A DNA stretch of 7,943 nucleotides from Planctomycetota bacterium (lineage in GTDB: Bacteria; Planctomycetota; Phycisphaerae; Tepidisphaerales; Tepidisphaeraceae), in contig JAKORQ010000065.1 in NCBI GenBank assembly GCA_029777755.1, positions 1 to 7,943 of the forward strand. The letters run 5' to 3'. A program made the position numbers and the translations under genes. The notes beneath the pieces are model-generated. The model was not told the DNA's origin, ran no database searches, and saw only the letters and a list, made by a program, of their open reading frames with translations. Shown in pieces: positions 1-6,179 of this stretch; position 1 is the stretch's first letter; every line of letters starts with the position of its first letter.

Positions 1-380
1 AGGCGGCCGAGCTGCAGGGGCCCCCGGCGCCGGCGACAGGCCCGGCCACCACGCAGGCGACCACCCAGGCCACTACAGAGCCGGCCGCTCCGCCAGCGTG
101 GCTGTTTGCTGACAGCAATGAGGGCGCTGATGCTGACAAGGTGAAGAAGCTGCTGGATGAGCTTAAGCCGCTGCGGGCCAGCCGCTTCATCGAGAAGATG
201 CCGGATACGGCAGTCAGCAAGACCCACCGCGTAACCATCAGGACAGTGGCGGCCGGCGGACAGAGCGCGACCCACGAGCTGACCATCACCGAGTTTGATT
301 CCGGCTCGCCGGTGGTCCACTTCCAGGAACTGCTCTTTGAGATCAGTCGCAGCTTCCTGGATGCGCTTAAGCTTCGCTGA
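1..380 (+). CDS. DUF4340-type protein, C-terminal part (5' end outside window)
   Basis: The reading frame is open from base 3 to the TGA at 378-380, so this is the last ~125 residues of a longer protein. A GTG at 141 is only an internal codon. The visible part begins with a Pro/Ala/Thr-rich linker containing three 4-residue units (TTQA, TTQA, TTEP). It continues with a tryptophan-led segment and an amphipathic helix with the pattern DADKVKKLLDELKPLRASRF, then beta-strand-like stretches and an ending FEISRSFLDAL. This layout (Trp, then 'v..ll..L..lra..f') resembles the repeated unit of DUF4340 proteins. Those are often encoded beside gliding-type ABC transporter genes (GldG-like) and are membrane-anchored with an external domain. 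The family call is from memory of the pattern; no function is known that I can assert. A hairpin terminator follows 20 bp after the stop, so this is probably the last gene of its operon. Confidence 0.6.
   Translation, partial: AAELQGPPAPATGPATTQATTQATTEPAAPPAWLFADSNEGADADKVKKLLDELKPLRASRFIEKMPDTAVSKTHRVTIRTVAAGGQSATHELTITEFDSGSPVVHFQELLFEISRSFLDALKLR
48..83 (+). repeat. Three 12-bp in-frame units encoding TTQA-TTQA-TTEP
   Basis: Three consecutive 12-base units (48-59, 60-71, 72-83) encode Thr-Thr-Gln-Ala, Thr-Thr-Gln-Ala and Thr-Thr-Glu-Pro. They lie in the linker of the partial DUF4340-type protein. The units are imperfect at the DNA level, mostly at third codon positions, so this is an old or selected protein repeat rather than a fresh tandem duplication. 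It probably forms a flexible extracytoplasmic linker. Confidence 0.6.
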
Positions 381-400
381 AAGCACCCAGCCGCAAGAGC

Positions 401-438
401 AGATAGCCGCGCCGATGTTGATATTGGCGCGGCTATCT
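401..438 (+). terminator. Intrinsic terminator hairpin after the DUF4340-type gene
   Basis: A perfect 13-bp inverted repeat (401-413 with 426-438, AGATAGCCGCGCC against its complement) can be extended by A-U and G-U pairs (414-417 with 422-425) to a 17-bp stem with a 4-base loop. On the plus strand the stem is followed by a U-rich tail (TTGTTGTGCTTT, 439-450), which fits Rho-independent termination of the gene ending at 380. On the minus strand the tail is less T-rich, so use as a terminator for the kinase gene ending at 493 is possible but less certain. Confidence 0.75.
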
Positions 439-492
439 TTGTTGTGCTTTCGGTCTGGCTCTAGAGCAGTGGCAGCAAGAAAGTAGACAACT

Positions 493-1452
493 CTAGTTCC
501 GCTGCGAGTTGAGATAGACCGCGGCCGCGCCAATCACGTTGATATCGTCGGGGAACGCTGAGCGCTCGATCTTGCACATTTCCCTGATGAAAGTGAAGGA
601 TGAGCACTCGTCCAGTGCCGCATTGATGCCGGGCATCATGAAATCGATGGCGGCCGACGCGCCGCCACCCAGCAGAACCTTTTCAGGGTTGAATGTTTCG
701 AGGCATATCGCGATTCCCCGGCCAAGGTACTTGCCTACCTCGTAAAAGGTTCGCTTGCCGACCTCGTCGCCGGCGCCTGCCGCGATGGCGATATCCTTGG
801 TCGTCAGCCCGTTTCCTGCCTTCAGTGTGGTGGGGATGCCGCTTGCGATCAGCTCATTGGCGATGCGGCGGATCCCGGCAAGTCCCGCGTATGCCTCAAG
901 GCATCCTCGCTTCCCGCAGGCGCACAGGGCGCCATTGGTGTATTCCACTTTCACGTGACCAAGCTCGGTGGCCGCGTTGGCCGCCCCGACCAGAAGGTGC
1001 GAGTCGCAGACCACGCCGCCGCCCACGCCGGTGCCCAGCGTGATGAGCACCATGTTGCGCACGTTGCGTGAGTGGGGGGAGAAAAGCCATTCGCCAAGCA
1101 CGGCCGCATTGGCGTCGTTCTGCACGGCGACGGGAAGCCCGGTGCACTGCGATAGCGTCTTCTGCAGCTCAAACCCGGGCATGTTCTTGAGATTGGGGCT
1201 GGTGCGGACGATGCCGGCCCAGGGATCGACTAAACCGGGGCAGCCTACGCCGATGCCCTCCACTGCGGGGTTGCCGGCGGACTCCACGAGTTCCTTAACG
1301 GCTTTGGATATACGCTCAACCAGCACATTGGCCGGGTCTTCGGCCTGCGTGGGGATGGAAGACTGTTTAACGACCTTGAAGGTCTCGCCATACTGGATCA
1401 GGCCCAACTTTACGCTCGTGCCGCCGATATCTACACCAACAAGGAAACTCAT
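493..1452 (-). CDS. ROK-family sugar kinase (glucokinase-like)
   Basis: A 319-residue cytoplasmic protein, the usual size for a ROK kinase, which phosphorylates a hexose (glucose or an N-acetylated or other hexose) with ATP. Visible motifs in order: phosphate loop DIGGT at 8-12; QNDANAA at 111-117 with the likely catalytic Asp113; glycine-rich LGTGVGGG at 139-146; ELGH at 163-166; the zinc site CxCGxxGCxE at 177-186 (Cys177, Cys179, Cys184, with His166 as the fourth ligand); and LGGGAS at 261-266 in the adenosine-binding part. There is no N-terminal helix-turn-helix, so it is an enzyme and not a ROK repressor such as NagC or XylR. The ATG start is supported by AGGGAG 5 nt upstream. It stands alone, with no sugar transporter or other sugar gene beside it, so the substrate cannot be read from context. 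Glucokinase is the default guess. Confidence 0.92.
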   Translation of the reverse strand: MSFLVGVDIGGTSVKLGLIQYGETFKVVKQSSIPTQAEDPANVLVERISKAVKELVESAGNPAVEGIGVGCPGLVDPWAGIVRTSPNLKNMPGFELQKTLSQCTGLPVAVQNDANAAVLGEWLFSPHSRNVRNMVLITLGTGVGGGVVCDSHLLVGAANAATELGHVKVEYTNGALCACGKRGCLEAYAGLAGIRRIANELIASGIPTTLKAGNGLTTKDIAIAAGAGDEVGKRTFYEVGKYLGRGIAICLETFNPEKVLLGGGASAAIDFMMPGINAALDECSSFTFIREMCKIERSAFPDDINVIGAAAVYLNSQRN

Positions 1453-1457
1453 CTACA

Positions 1458-1463
1458 CTCCCT
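1458..1463 (-). promoter_or_regulatory. Ribosome binding site of the ROK kinase
   Basis: On the minus strand AGGGAG lies 5 nt before the ATG at 1450-1452. This supports the annotated start, which leaves the DIGGT phosphate loop at residues 8-12 as is normal for the family. Confidence 0.6.
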
Positions 1464-1504
1464 GGGACATCTAACGTTGGCGAACTGTCCGCCGATTTCG
1501 CGGA

Positions 1505-1532
1505 ATGATCCACACTCCGCCGCGGTTGGCAA
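1505..1532 (-). promoter_or_regulatory. Candidate sigma-70-type promoter for the ROK kinase
   Basis: On the minus strand TTGCCA (1527-1532, 5 of 6 to the -35 consensus) and GATCAT (1505-1510, 4 of 6 to the -10 consensus) are separated by 16 nt. Transcription would start near 1498 and give a leader of about 45 nt. The match is by eye only, and chance matches of this quality are common. Confidence 0.25.
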
Positions 1533-1567
1533 GTGACGGCCGGGTACGGTTCGATTGTGTGACCGGC

Positions 1568-1596
1568 TTGTCAGGCGGGGTTGCGCCGCCTTCAAT
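1568..1596 (+). promoter_or_regulatory. Candidate sigma-70-type promoter for msrB
   Basis: TTGTCA (1568-1573, 5 of 6 to consensus) and TTCAAT (1591-1596, 4 of 6) are separated by exactly 17 nt. The predicted start point falls near 1602-1604, that is on or beside the ATG at 1602. If real, the transcript would be leaderless or nearly so, and a TTG start at 1581 would be excluded. Identified by eye only. Confidence 0.3.
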
Positions 1597-1601
1597 TTCG
1601 C

Positions 1602-2123
1602 ATGAGGTACATGGCGATAGCTGCATGTGTGGCGCTGCTGGCCGGCATTTGTGTGCTGGCCGGGGACAGTGAGCCAGCGGCGACTACTCGCCCTACAACA
1701 CGGATGACCATGACCGACGCCAAAAACTACACCGAAGAGCAGTGGAAGAAGATCCTCACACCCGCGCAGTACTACGTGCTGCGACAGAAAGGAACCGAGC
1801 GGCCATTCACCGGCGAGTACACCGACAAGTTTGATCCCGGCACGTACCTGTGCGCCGCCTGCGGGCAAGAGCTGTTCCATTCCACCACCAAATTTCACTC
1901 CGGCTGTGGCTGGCCATCCTTCTATGCGGCGGCGGCCGGGGATCGCGTGAAGCTCCAGCGCGATACCAGCCACGGGATGATCCGTACTGAGGTGATCTGC
2001 TCCAACTGCGGCTCGCACCTGGGGCATGTATTCGACGATGCTCCTGAACAGCCCACCGGGCAGCGCTACTGCATCAACTCGGTAAGTCTCAAGTTCGTGC
2101 CGGACGCCAGTGCCAGCAAGTAG
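1602..2123 (+). CDS. msrB: Exported peptide methionine-(R)-S-oxide reductase MsrB
   Basis: A 173-residue protein if started at the ATG at 1602. It reduces the R epimer of methionine sulfoxide in oxidised proteins. Zinc ligands are two CxxC pairs, Cys84/Cys87 (CAAC) and Cys133/Cys136 (CSNC). GCGWPSF (101-107) holds Cys102, likely the resolving cysteine. HLGHVFDD gives the active-site histidines, and RYCINS places the catalytic Cys at 157. All key residues are present. Unlike cytosolic MsrB it has an N-terminal hydrophobic segment (AIAACVALLAGICVLAG, about 5-21) followed by a Thr/Pro-rich linker (ATTRPTT), so it should be exported or anchored facing the periplasm. Alternative in-frame starts are TTG at 1581, whose AGGCGGGG is directly adjacent without a spacer, and ATG at 1611, preceded by GAGG. 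The gene converges on the exporter operon with 6 bp between stop codons. No msrA or electron-donor gene is nearby. Confidence 0.93.
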   Translation: MRYMAIAACVALLAGICVLAGDSEPAATTRPTTRMTMTDAKNYTEEQWKKILTPAQYYVLRQKGTERPFTGEYTDKFDPGTYLCAACGQELFHSTTKFHSGCGWPSFYAAAAGDRVKLQRDTSHGMIRTEVICSNCGSHLGHVFDDAPEQPTGQRYCINSVSLKFVPDASASK

Positions 2124-2136
2124 CTGTCCTCACTGG
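2107..2136. other. Hairpin spanning the convergent stop codons (possible bidirectional terminator)
   Basis: CCAGTG (2107-2112) pairs with CACTGG (2131-2136). Inside it, CAGC (2114-2117) pairs with GCTG (2123-2126) around a 5-base loop. The structure covers the TAG of msrB and the TGA of the last exporter gene, which end only 6 bp apart. There is no T-run on either side, so it is not a classical intrinsic terminator. It is the only candidate 3'-end structure for either gene inside the window. Confidence 0.25.
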
Positions 2137-3308
2137 GAACGCAGGCGGAACATGACACCCGCCAGTGCCAGGCAGACTACGCCGATGATGGTCATGGGCA
2201 GCAGATCATCCACGATATCGGCCAGCGCGGCGCCACGCAGGAAAACATCCCGGCCGATGCTTAGGGCGTAGCGGGCCGGGTTGAGGTAGGTGATCAACTG
2301 GATCCAGCGTGGCATATCTTCGATGGGAGTGGCCAGCCCGGACAGCAGGGAGGCCGGCATCATGAACAGGAACGTGCCCAAAAGTGCCTGCTGCATGGTG
2401 CGGGCCAGCGATGAGATGAACAGCCCAACTCCCGCGGCGCAGGTGATGTAGCTCAGCAGGCCGACTGTCAGCGCCGCCAGCGAGCCGCGCAGCGGCACTT
2501 CAAACCAGTAGACCGCGATCAGTCCCGCGACGGCCGCCTGCGGCAGGCCGATCAGCAGTCCCGGGGCAGCCTTGCCGGCCAGTAGTTCCCATGTGGCGTA
2601 TGGCGCCACCAGCAGTTGGTCGAAGGTTCCCTGCTCGCGCTCGCGGGCCACGGAGAGGGTGCAGATCAGCAGCACCTCGATCAGCACCAGTTGCACCACG
2701 ATGGCCGGGACGAAGAACCAGCGGCTCAAGTAATTCTCGTTGAACCAGGCGAGATCGATCAGTCTCACCTGGCGCGGCCGGGCAGTGGAGACGTTGGCGG
2801 GGCGATGGTCGCTTGTGCGTTCATTGAAGCTTGTCACGATCCTCGCGGCGTACCCGGTGGTGATAGCGGCGGTGTTGCTGCTGCGGGCATCGACAATGAA
2901 CTGCACGTTTGCCGGCTCGCCGGCCGCAAGGTCGCGGGCGAATGTCGGCCCGATGTGCAGCGCCGCCCGTGCCTTTTGCGAGGTGATCAGCTCGCGCATC
3001 TCGCCAAGGTCGGTAGTAGTGGCGATGCGCACAAACGCATCAGAGCTTTCAAACGCGGCGATAAGGGAGCGCGATTCCTCCGAGCGGCTCTGGTCGACCA
3101 CTACCAGCGGCACATTGCTGACCTCAAAGGTGGCCGCGTAACCGAAGACGATCAGCTGCACGATCGGCGGGATGATGACCGTCACACGGCTACGGGGATC
3201 CTTGAAGATCATGCGGATCTCCTTGGCGGTCAGGGCAAGCAGCCGCCGCATGCTTGCGACAATCGCAAGCAGGAGCATCTGGACGGGATGGACGGTCGGT
3301 GCGGTCAT
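2130..3308 (-). CDS. ybhR: ABC-2 type exporter permease 2 (YbhR-like)
   Basis: A 392-residue inner-membrane permease. A cytoplasmic amphipathic start with KEIRMIFKDPRSR (about 29-41) leads into the first membrane segment (42-61). A large periplasmic domain follows (about 62-197, with LAWFNENY near its end). Five further membrane segments lie at about 198-222, 248-268, 279-300, 308-328 and 370-388. The cytoplasmic turn AREREQGTFDQLLVAP (221-236) is the family's coupling motif and closely matches E. coli YbhR as I remember it. It should form a heterodimer with the preceding gene's permease. The ATG at 3306-3308 begins 2 nt after that gene's TAG (TAGCCATG) without a clear ribosome site, which suggests translational coupling. 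YbhR's own start aligns best with Met20 here (ATG at 3251), so the first 19 residues may not be translated. Substrate unknown; E. coli relatives are linked to drug and cation export. Confidence 0.88.
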   Translation of the reverse strand: MTAPTVHPVQMLLLAIVASMRRLLALTAKEIRMIFKDPRSRVTVIIPPIVQLIVFGYAATFEVSNVPLVVVDQSRSEESRSLIAAFESSDAFVRIATTTDLGEMRELITSQKARAALHIGPTFARDLAAGEPANVQFIVDARSSNTAAITTGYAARIVTSFNERTSDHRPANVSTARPRQVRLIDLAWFNENYLSRWFFVPAIVVQLVLIEVLLICTLSVAREREQGTFDQLLVAPYATWELLAGKAAPGLLIGLPQAAVAGLIAVYWFEVPLRGSLAALTVGLLSYITCAAGVGLFISSLARTMQQALLGTFLFMMPASLLSGLATPIEDMPRWIQLITYLNPARYALSIGRDVFLRGAALADIVDDLLPMTIIGVVCLALAGVMFRLRSQ

Positions 3309-3310
3309 GG

Positions 3311-4465
3311 CTATTCGAGCCGCTTCTTGAGCTTAAGTCGGGCGATGGTGAGCAGTATCACCGCCATCGCCGCCAGCACGGCCGCGTCTTTCCATAGAAC
3401 ACTCCATACATCGCCGGCCAGGAACAGTGTCTTGCTGGCGTCGATGAAGTAGGTGGTAGGGATGATGGTGCTGATCACCTGCGTCCATCTGGGCTGGGCC
3501 CGGATGTCAAACAGCAGGCCGGAGAGGAAGAACGCCGGCAGGAACCCAATCACCACGGAGATCTGCGAAGCCACCATTTGCCCGGGAGCGATGGAGCTGA
3601 TCAGCAGGCCCAGTCCCAGCGATGCCAGCATGAACAGTGCCGACAGCAGCAGGAGTGTTGATACCGACCCCTGCATGGGTACGCCAAACAGGAGTCGCGC
3701 CAGTGCAACCGTCACTCCCAGGCCGGCGAATCCCAGCAGGAAATACGGCAGCAGCTTGGCGATCATGATCTCGTTGGCCCTTACCGGTGTCACCAGCAGC
3801 GCTTCCATCGTACCGCGTTCCTTTTCCCGCACGAGAACCAGTGCGGTCAGCAGCAGGCCGGTGAGGGTCATGATCATCGAGATCAGCCCGGGTACCAGCG
3901 TCCTGCGGCTGTCTAGTTCCTCATTGAACCAAAGTCGCGTGTGCAGTTGCACCACGGGCGGATCCCGGCCGGCTCCTTCCTGCCGCAACATGACACCGTT
4001 GAACTCGGATACCAGCCCAGCGACATAGCCGGAGATCAGGCGGGCGCGGTTGGCATCGACACCATCGAGAAGAAGCTGCACCTCGGCTTCGCCGGTAGAC
4101 GAGAGCCGCTGGTCGAAATCACTGCGAACATGGAGGATGGCCGATACCTCCTGCCGCGTGAGCATGTCGCTTGCCTCGCTTAGCGTGGCGACGCGCGTGG
4201 GGAGAAAATACGTCGATCCCTCCAGCCGGCCTATCAGGTCCCTGGCGGCCTGGCCGCGCGATTCCAGCACGACTGCCACCTCGATGTTCCGCGCGCCGAA
4301 CGTCACGCCGTACCCGAACAGCAGAAGGAGGATGATCGGCATCACCAGCGCCAGCGCGATACTGCTGGGGTCGCGCCGGATCTGGAGAATCTCCTTGTGC
4401 AACAGTCCCGCGGTGCGCATGAGCGAAGCGCGAAGCTGGCCCGTGGATGATCTCCGCTCAGGCAA
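3311..4465 (-). CDS. ybhS: ABC-2 type exporter permease 1 (YbhS-like), TTG start
   Basis: A 384-residue inner-membrane permease. HKEILQIRRDPSS (23-35) precedes membrane segment 1 (36-55). A periplasmic domain follows, then SRRTLVPG leading into segment 2, the cytoplasmic turn REKERGTMEALLVTP, and four more membrane segments ending LKLKKRLE. Motifs and length agree with YbhS. The frame is open further upstream to an ATG at 4546, but that would overlap the ATPase gene by 89 nt and add an unusual Ser/Arg-rich stretch. TTG at 4463-4465 has a perfect AAAGGAGGT (4471-4479) 6 nt before it and gives only an 8-nt overlap, so I chose it. ATG at 4420 is the next alternative. The ribosome site lies within the last ATPase codons, so translation of the two genes is probably linked. 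It should pair with the downstream permease as a heterodimer driven by the double ATPase. Confidence 0.88.
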   Translation of the reverse strand: MPERRSSTGQLRASLMRTAGLLHKEILQIRRDPSSIALALVMPIILLLLFGYGVTFGARNIEVAVVLESRGQAARDLIGRLEGSTYFLPTRVATLSEASDMLTRQEVSAILHVRSDFDQRLSSTGEAEVQLLLDGVDANRARLISGYVAGLVSEFNGVMLRQEGAGRDPPVVQLHTRLWFNEELDSRRTLVPGLISMIMTLTGLLLTALVLVREKERGTMEALLVTPVRANEIMIAKLLPYFLLGFAGLGVTVALARLLFGVPMQGSVSTLLLLSALFMLASLGLGLLISSIAPGQMVASQISVVIGFLPAFFLSGLLFDIRAQPRWTQVISTIIPTTYFIDASKTLFLAGDVWSVLWKDAAVLAAMAVILLTIARLKLKKRLE

Positions 4466-6179
4466 GCTCCACCTCCTTTCGCTGCGGCTCCTCGGCGAGT
4501 TTGATGAAGGCATCCTCGATGGTCGGGTCAGGGTGCTGATCGTCACGTGCCATGTTGCGGATCTCGCCGGGGGTGCCGAGCGCCAGCGGCCGGCCGCGCG
4601 AGAGGATCAGCAGATGGTCGCAGTACTCTGCCTCCTCCATGAAATGCGTGGTGACGATGACGGTTACACCGGAGGATGCCTCGGCGGTGATGCGGCTCCA
4701 GAACTCCCGCCGCGCAAGCGGATCGACGCCGCTGGTAGGCTCATCGAGGAACAGCACATCCGGCTCATGCAGCAGGGCGGCCGCCAGTGCCAGGCGCTGC
4801 TTGTATCCGCCGGGCAGATGATCGGCCGGCTCGTGGCGACGGTCGGCCAGGTCCAGCCGGCGCAACATCTCTTCGATCCGTTGTTCCAGCGCCTTGCCCC
4901 ACAGCCCGTAAGACTTGCCGAAAAAGCGCAGGTTCTCCTCAACAGTCAGAAGCCCGTAAAGGCTGAATTTCTGCGCCATGTATCCGATCCTGGCGCGGGC
5001 ATGGCCGGGGCTGTGCCGCAGGTCGCGCCCTGCCACTCGCAGGGTTCCGCCGCTGGCCGGCAGCAGGCCGCAGAGCATGCGGAAGGTCGTGGTCTTGCCG
5101 GCGCCGTTGGGCCCGAGCAGGCCAAACACCTCGCCACGCCGCACCGAGAAGGAGATGCCATCCACGGCGATGAATTTTCCGAATCGCTTGGTCAGGCGGC
5201 GAACCTCCACGACCGTGTCATCCGATGTCCCGTGCGCCGCGGAAAAGTGGTTCACCATCAAGCCGTTGTGGCCTTCGTGCAGGTGCATAAGGTGCATGAA
5301 GGCATCCTCAAAGCGCGGCGTGACGCTGCGCAACTGCGAATCGGGGAGGGCCGGCGCTCTTTTATCGCGAGTGACGATGCGCACCCGGCCGCGGTCGATG
5401 GAACTGTCGATGACGCCATCGATCTGCTGTGCCTTCAGGCGCAACTCGCGCGCCCGGCCGGCTGGGGCAGACGCCTCCCAGACGCGATTGGCCACCATGC
5501 CATGAAAGTGCGCCGGCATGCCTGAGTCCAGCAGTCGGCCGCGGTTCAGCACATACACCCGATCGCATCGTTCCGCTTCGTCGAGGTATGCGGTGCTCAC
5601 GAATACGCCGATGCCTGAGATCTTCACCATCTCGCGCACGATCGCCCAGAGATCGCGCCGGCTCACCGGATCGACGCCGACGGTCGGCTCATCCAGCAGC
5701 AGTAGCCGCGGTATCTTGATTAGCGCGCAGGCCAGCCCCAGCTTCTGCTTCATGCCGCCGGATAGTCGCCCGGCCAATCGATCGGCAAACGGCTCAAGCC
5801 CGGTCATCCGGTAGAGTCGCTGATACCGTGCCGGTCGGTCGCGCCGCGGTATGGCCTGGAGATTGGCATAGAGATCGAGGTTCTCCTGCACAGTAAGGTC
5901 CTCATACAGCCCGAATCGCTGCGGCATGTAGCCGATCTGCTGCTGCACGATCACAGGCTGCGCCAGCACATCGATGCCAAGGGCATGTACACTGCCGGCA
6001 TCAGACCCAAGCAGCCCGGCACAGATGCGCAGCAACGTGGTCTTGCCCGCGCCATCAGGGCCGATCAGGCCGACGATCTCGCCGGTGCTAACGGTGATGC
6101 TCACGCCCTCGAGCGCTGGCGCATCAGAGGGCGCGAACCTCTTGACCACATCGCGAACCTCGAGGACAGCTGCGGACAT
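4458..6179 (-). CDS. ybhF: Tandem-domain ABC exporter ATPase (YbhF-like)
   Basis: A 573-residue cytoplasmic protein with two fused nucleotide-binding domains that power the two permeases. NBD1 (about 5-300): Walker A GPDGAGKT 40-47, Q-loop Gln87, signature LSGGMKQ 139-145, Walker B ending LLLLDEP with Glu164, D-loop Asp170. The H-loop reads STAYLDEAE, so Ala197 stands where histidine is expected. NBD2 (about 322-565): Walker A GPNGAGKT 356-363, Q-loop Gln403, signature degenerated to LPGGYKQ 455-461, Walker B LFLDEP with Glu480, and an intact H-loop His512 in TTHFMEEAE. Size, GPDGAGKT in NBD1, the missing H-loop His and a non-LSGGQ second signature are all, from memory, shared with E. coli YbhF. 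The start ATG overlaps the adaptor's stop by one base (TGATG) and is preceded by GGGGTGA. The 3' end overlaps the permease 1 start by 8 nt. Confidence 0.93.
   Translation of the reverse strand: MSAAVLEVRDVVKRFAPSDAPALEGVSITVSTGEIVGLIGPDGAGKTTLLRICAGLLGSDAGSVHALGIDVLAQPVIVQQQIGYMPQRFGLYEDLTVQENLDLYANLQAIPRRDRPARYQRLYRMTGLEPFADRLAGRLSGGMKQKLGLACALIKIPRLLLLDEPTVGVDPVSRRDLWAIVREMVKISGIGVFVSTAYLDEAERCDRVYVLNRGRLLDSGMPAHFHGMVANRVWEASAPAGRARELRLKAQQIDGVIDSSIDRGRVRIVTRDKRAPALPDSQLRSVTPRFEDAFMHLMHLHEGHNGLMVNHFSAAHGTSDDTVVEVRRLTKRFGKFIAVDGISFSVRRGEVFGLLGPNGAGKTTTFRMLCGLLPASGGTLRVAGRDLRHSPGHARARIGYMAQKFSLYGLLTVEENLRFFGKSYGLWGKALEQRIEEMLRRLDLADRRHEPADHLPGGYKQRLALAAALLHEPDVLFLDEPTSGVDPLARREFWSRITAEASSGVTVIVTTHFMEEAEYCDHLLILSRGRPLALGTPGEIRNMARDDQHPDPTIEDAFIKLAEEPQRKEVELA
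4471..4479 (-). promoter_or_regulatory. Strong ribosome binding site deciding the TTG start of permease 1
   Basis: On the minus strand AAAGGAGGT is essentially the full anti-16S match, with 6 nt between AGGAGG and the TTG at 4463-4465. The same bases encode Lys-Glu-Val near the C-terminus of the ATPase, so the site is embedded in the upstream coding sequence. None of the ATG alternatives at 4546 or 4420 has a comparable site. Confidence 0.8.

Noticed and set aside
295..486. Small plus-strand frame of 63 codons running across the terminator
   Set aside because: It overlaps the end of the DUF4340-type gene in another frame and passes through the terminator hairpin. There is no ribosome site or recognisable feature.
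968..1474. Plus-strand open frame of 168 codons opposite the kinase
   Set aside because: Antisense to the conserved kinase motifs, low-complexity Ser/Thr/Pro composition, no ribosome site.
1614..1645. Lipobox making MsrB a lipoprotein
   Set aside because: IAAC fits a lipobox but lies only about 9 residues from the start with no hydrophobic core before it. The later Cys is preceded by Ile, which does not fit.
1449..2027. Minus-strand open frame of 192 codons opposite msrB, reaching the kinase start
   Set aside because: Antisense to the MsrB zinc and catalytic motifs. The kinase has its own well-placed AGGGAG and start.
2616..3452. Plus-strand open frame of 278 codons opposite permease 2
   Set aside because: Antisense shadow of a well-supported permease. 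It crosses the permease 1/permease 2 junction and shows no recognisable motif.
4050..5525. Plus-strand open frame of 491 codons opposite the ATPase and permease 1
   Set aside because: It is antisense to two genes with clear motifs, its composition is that of a GC-rich shadow frame, and no domain or ribosome site is visible.
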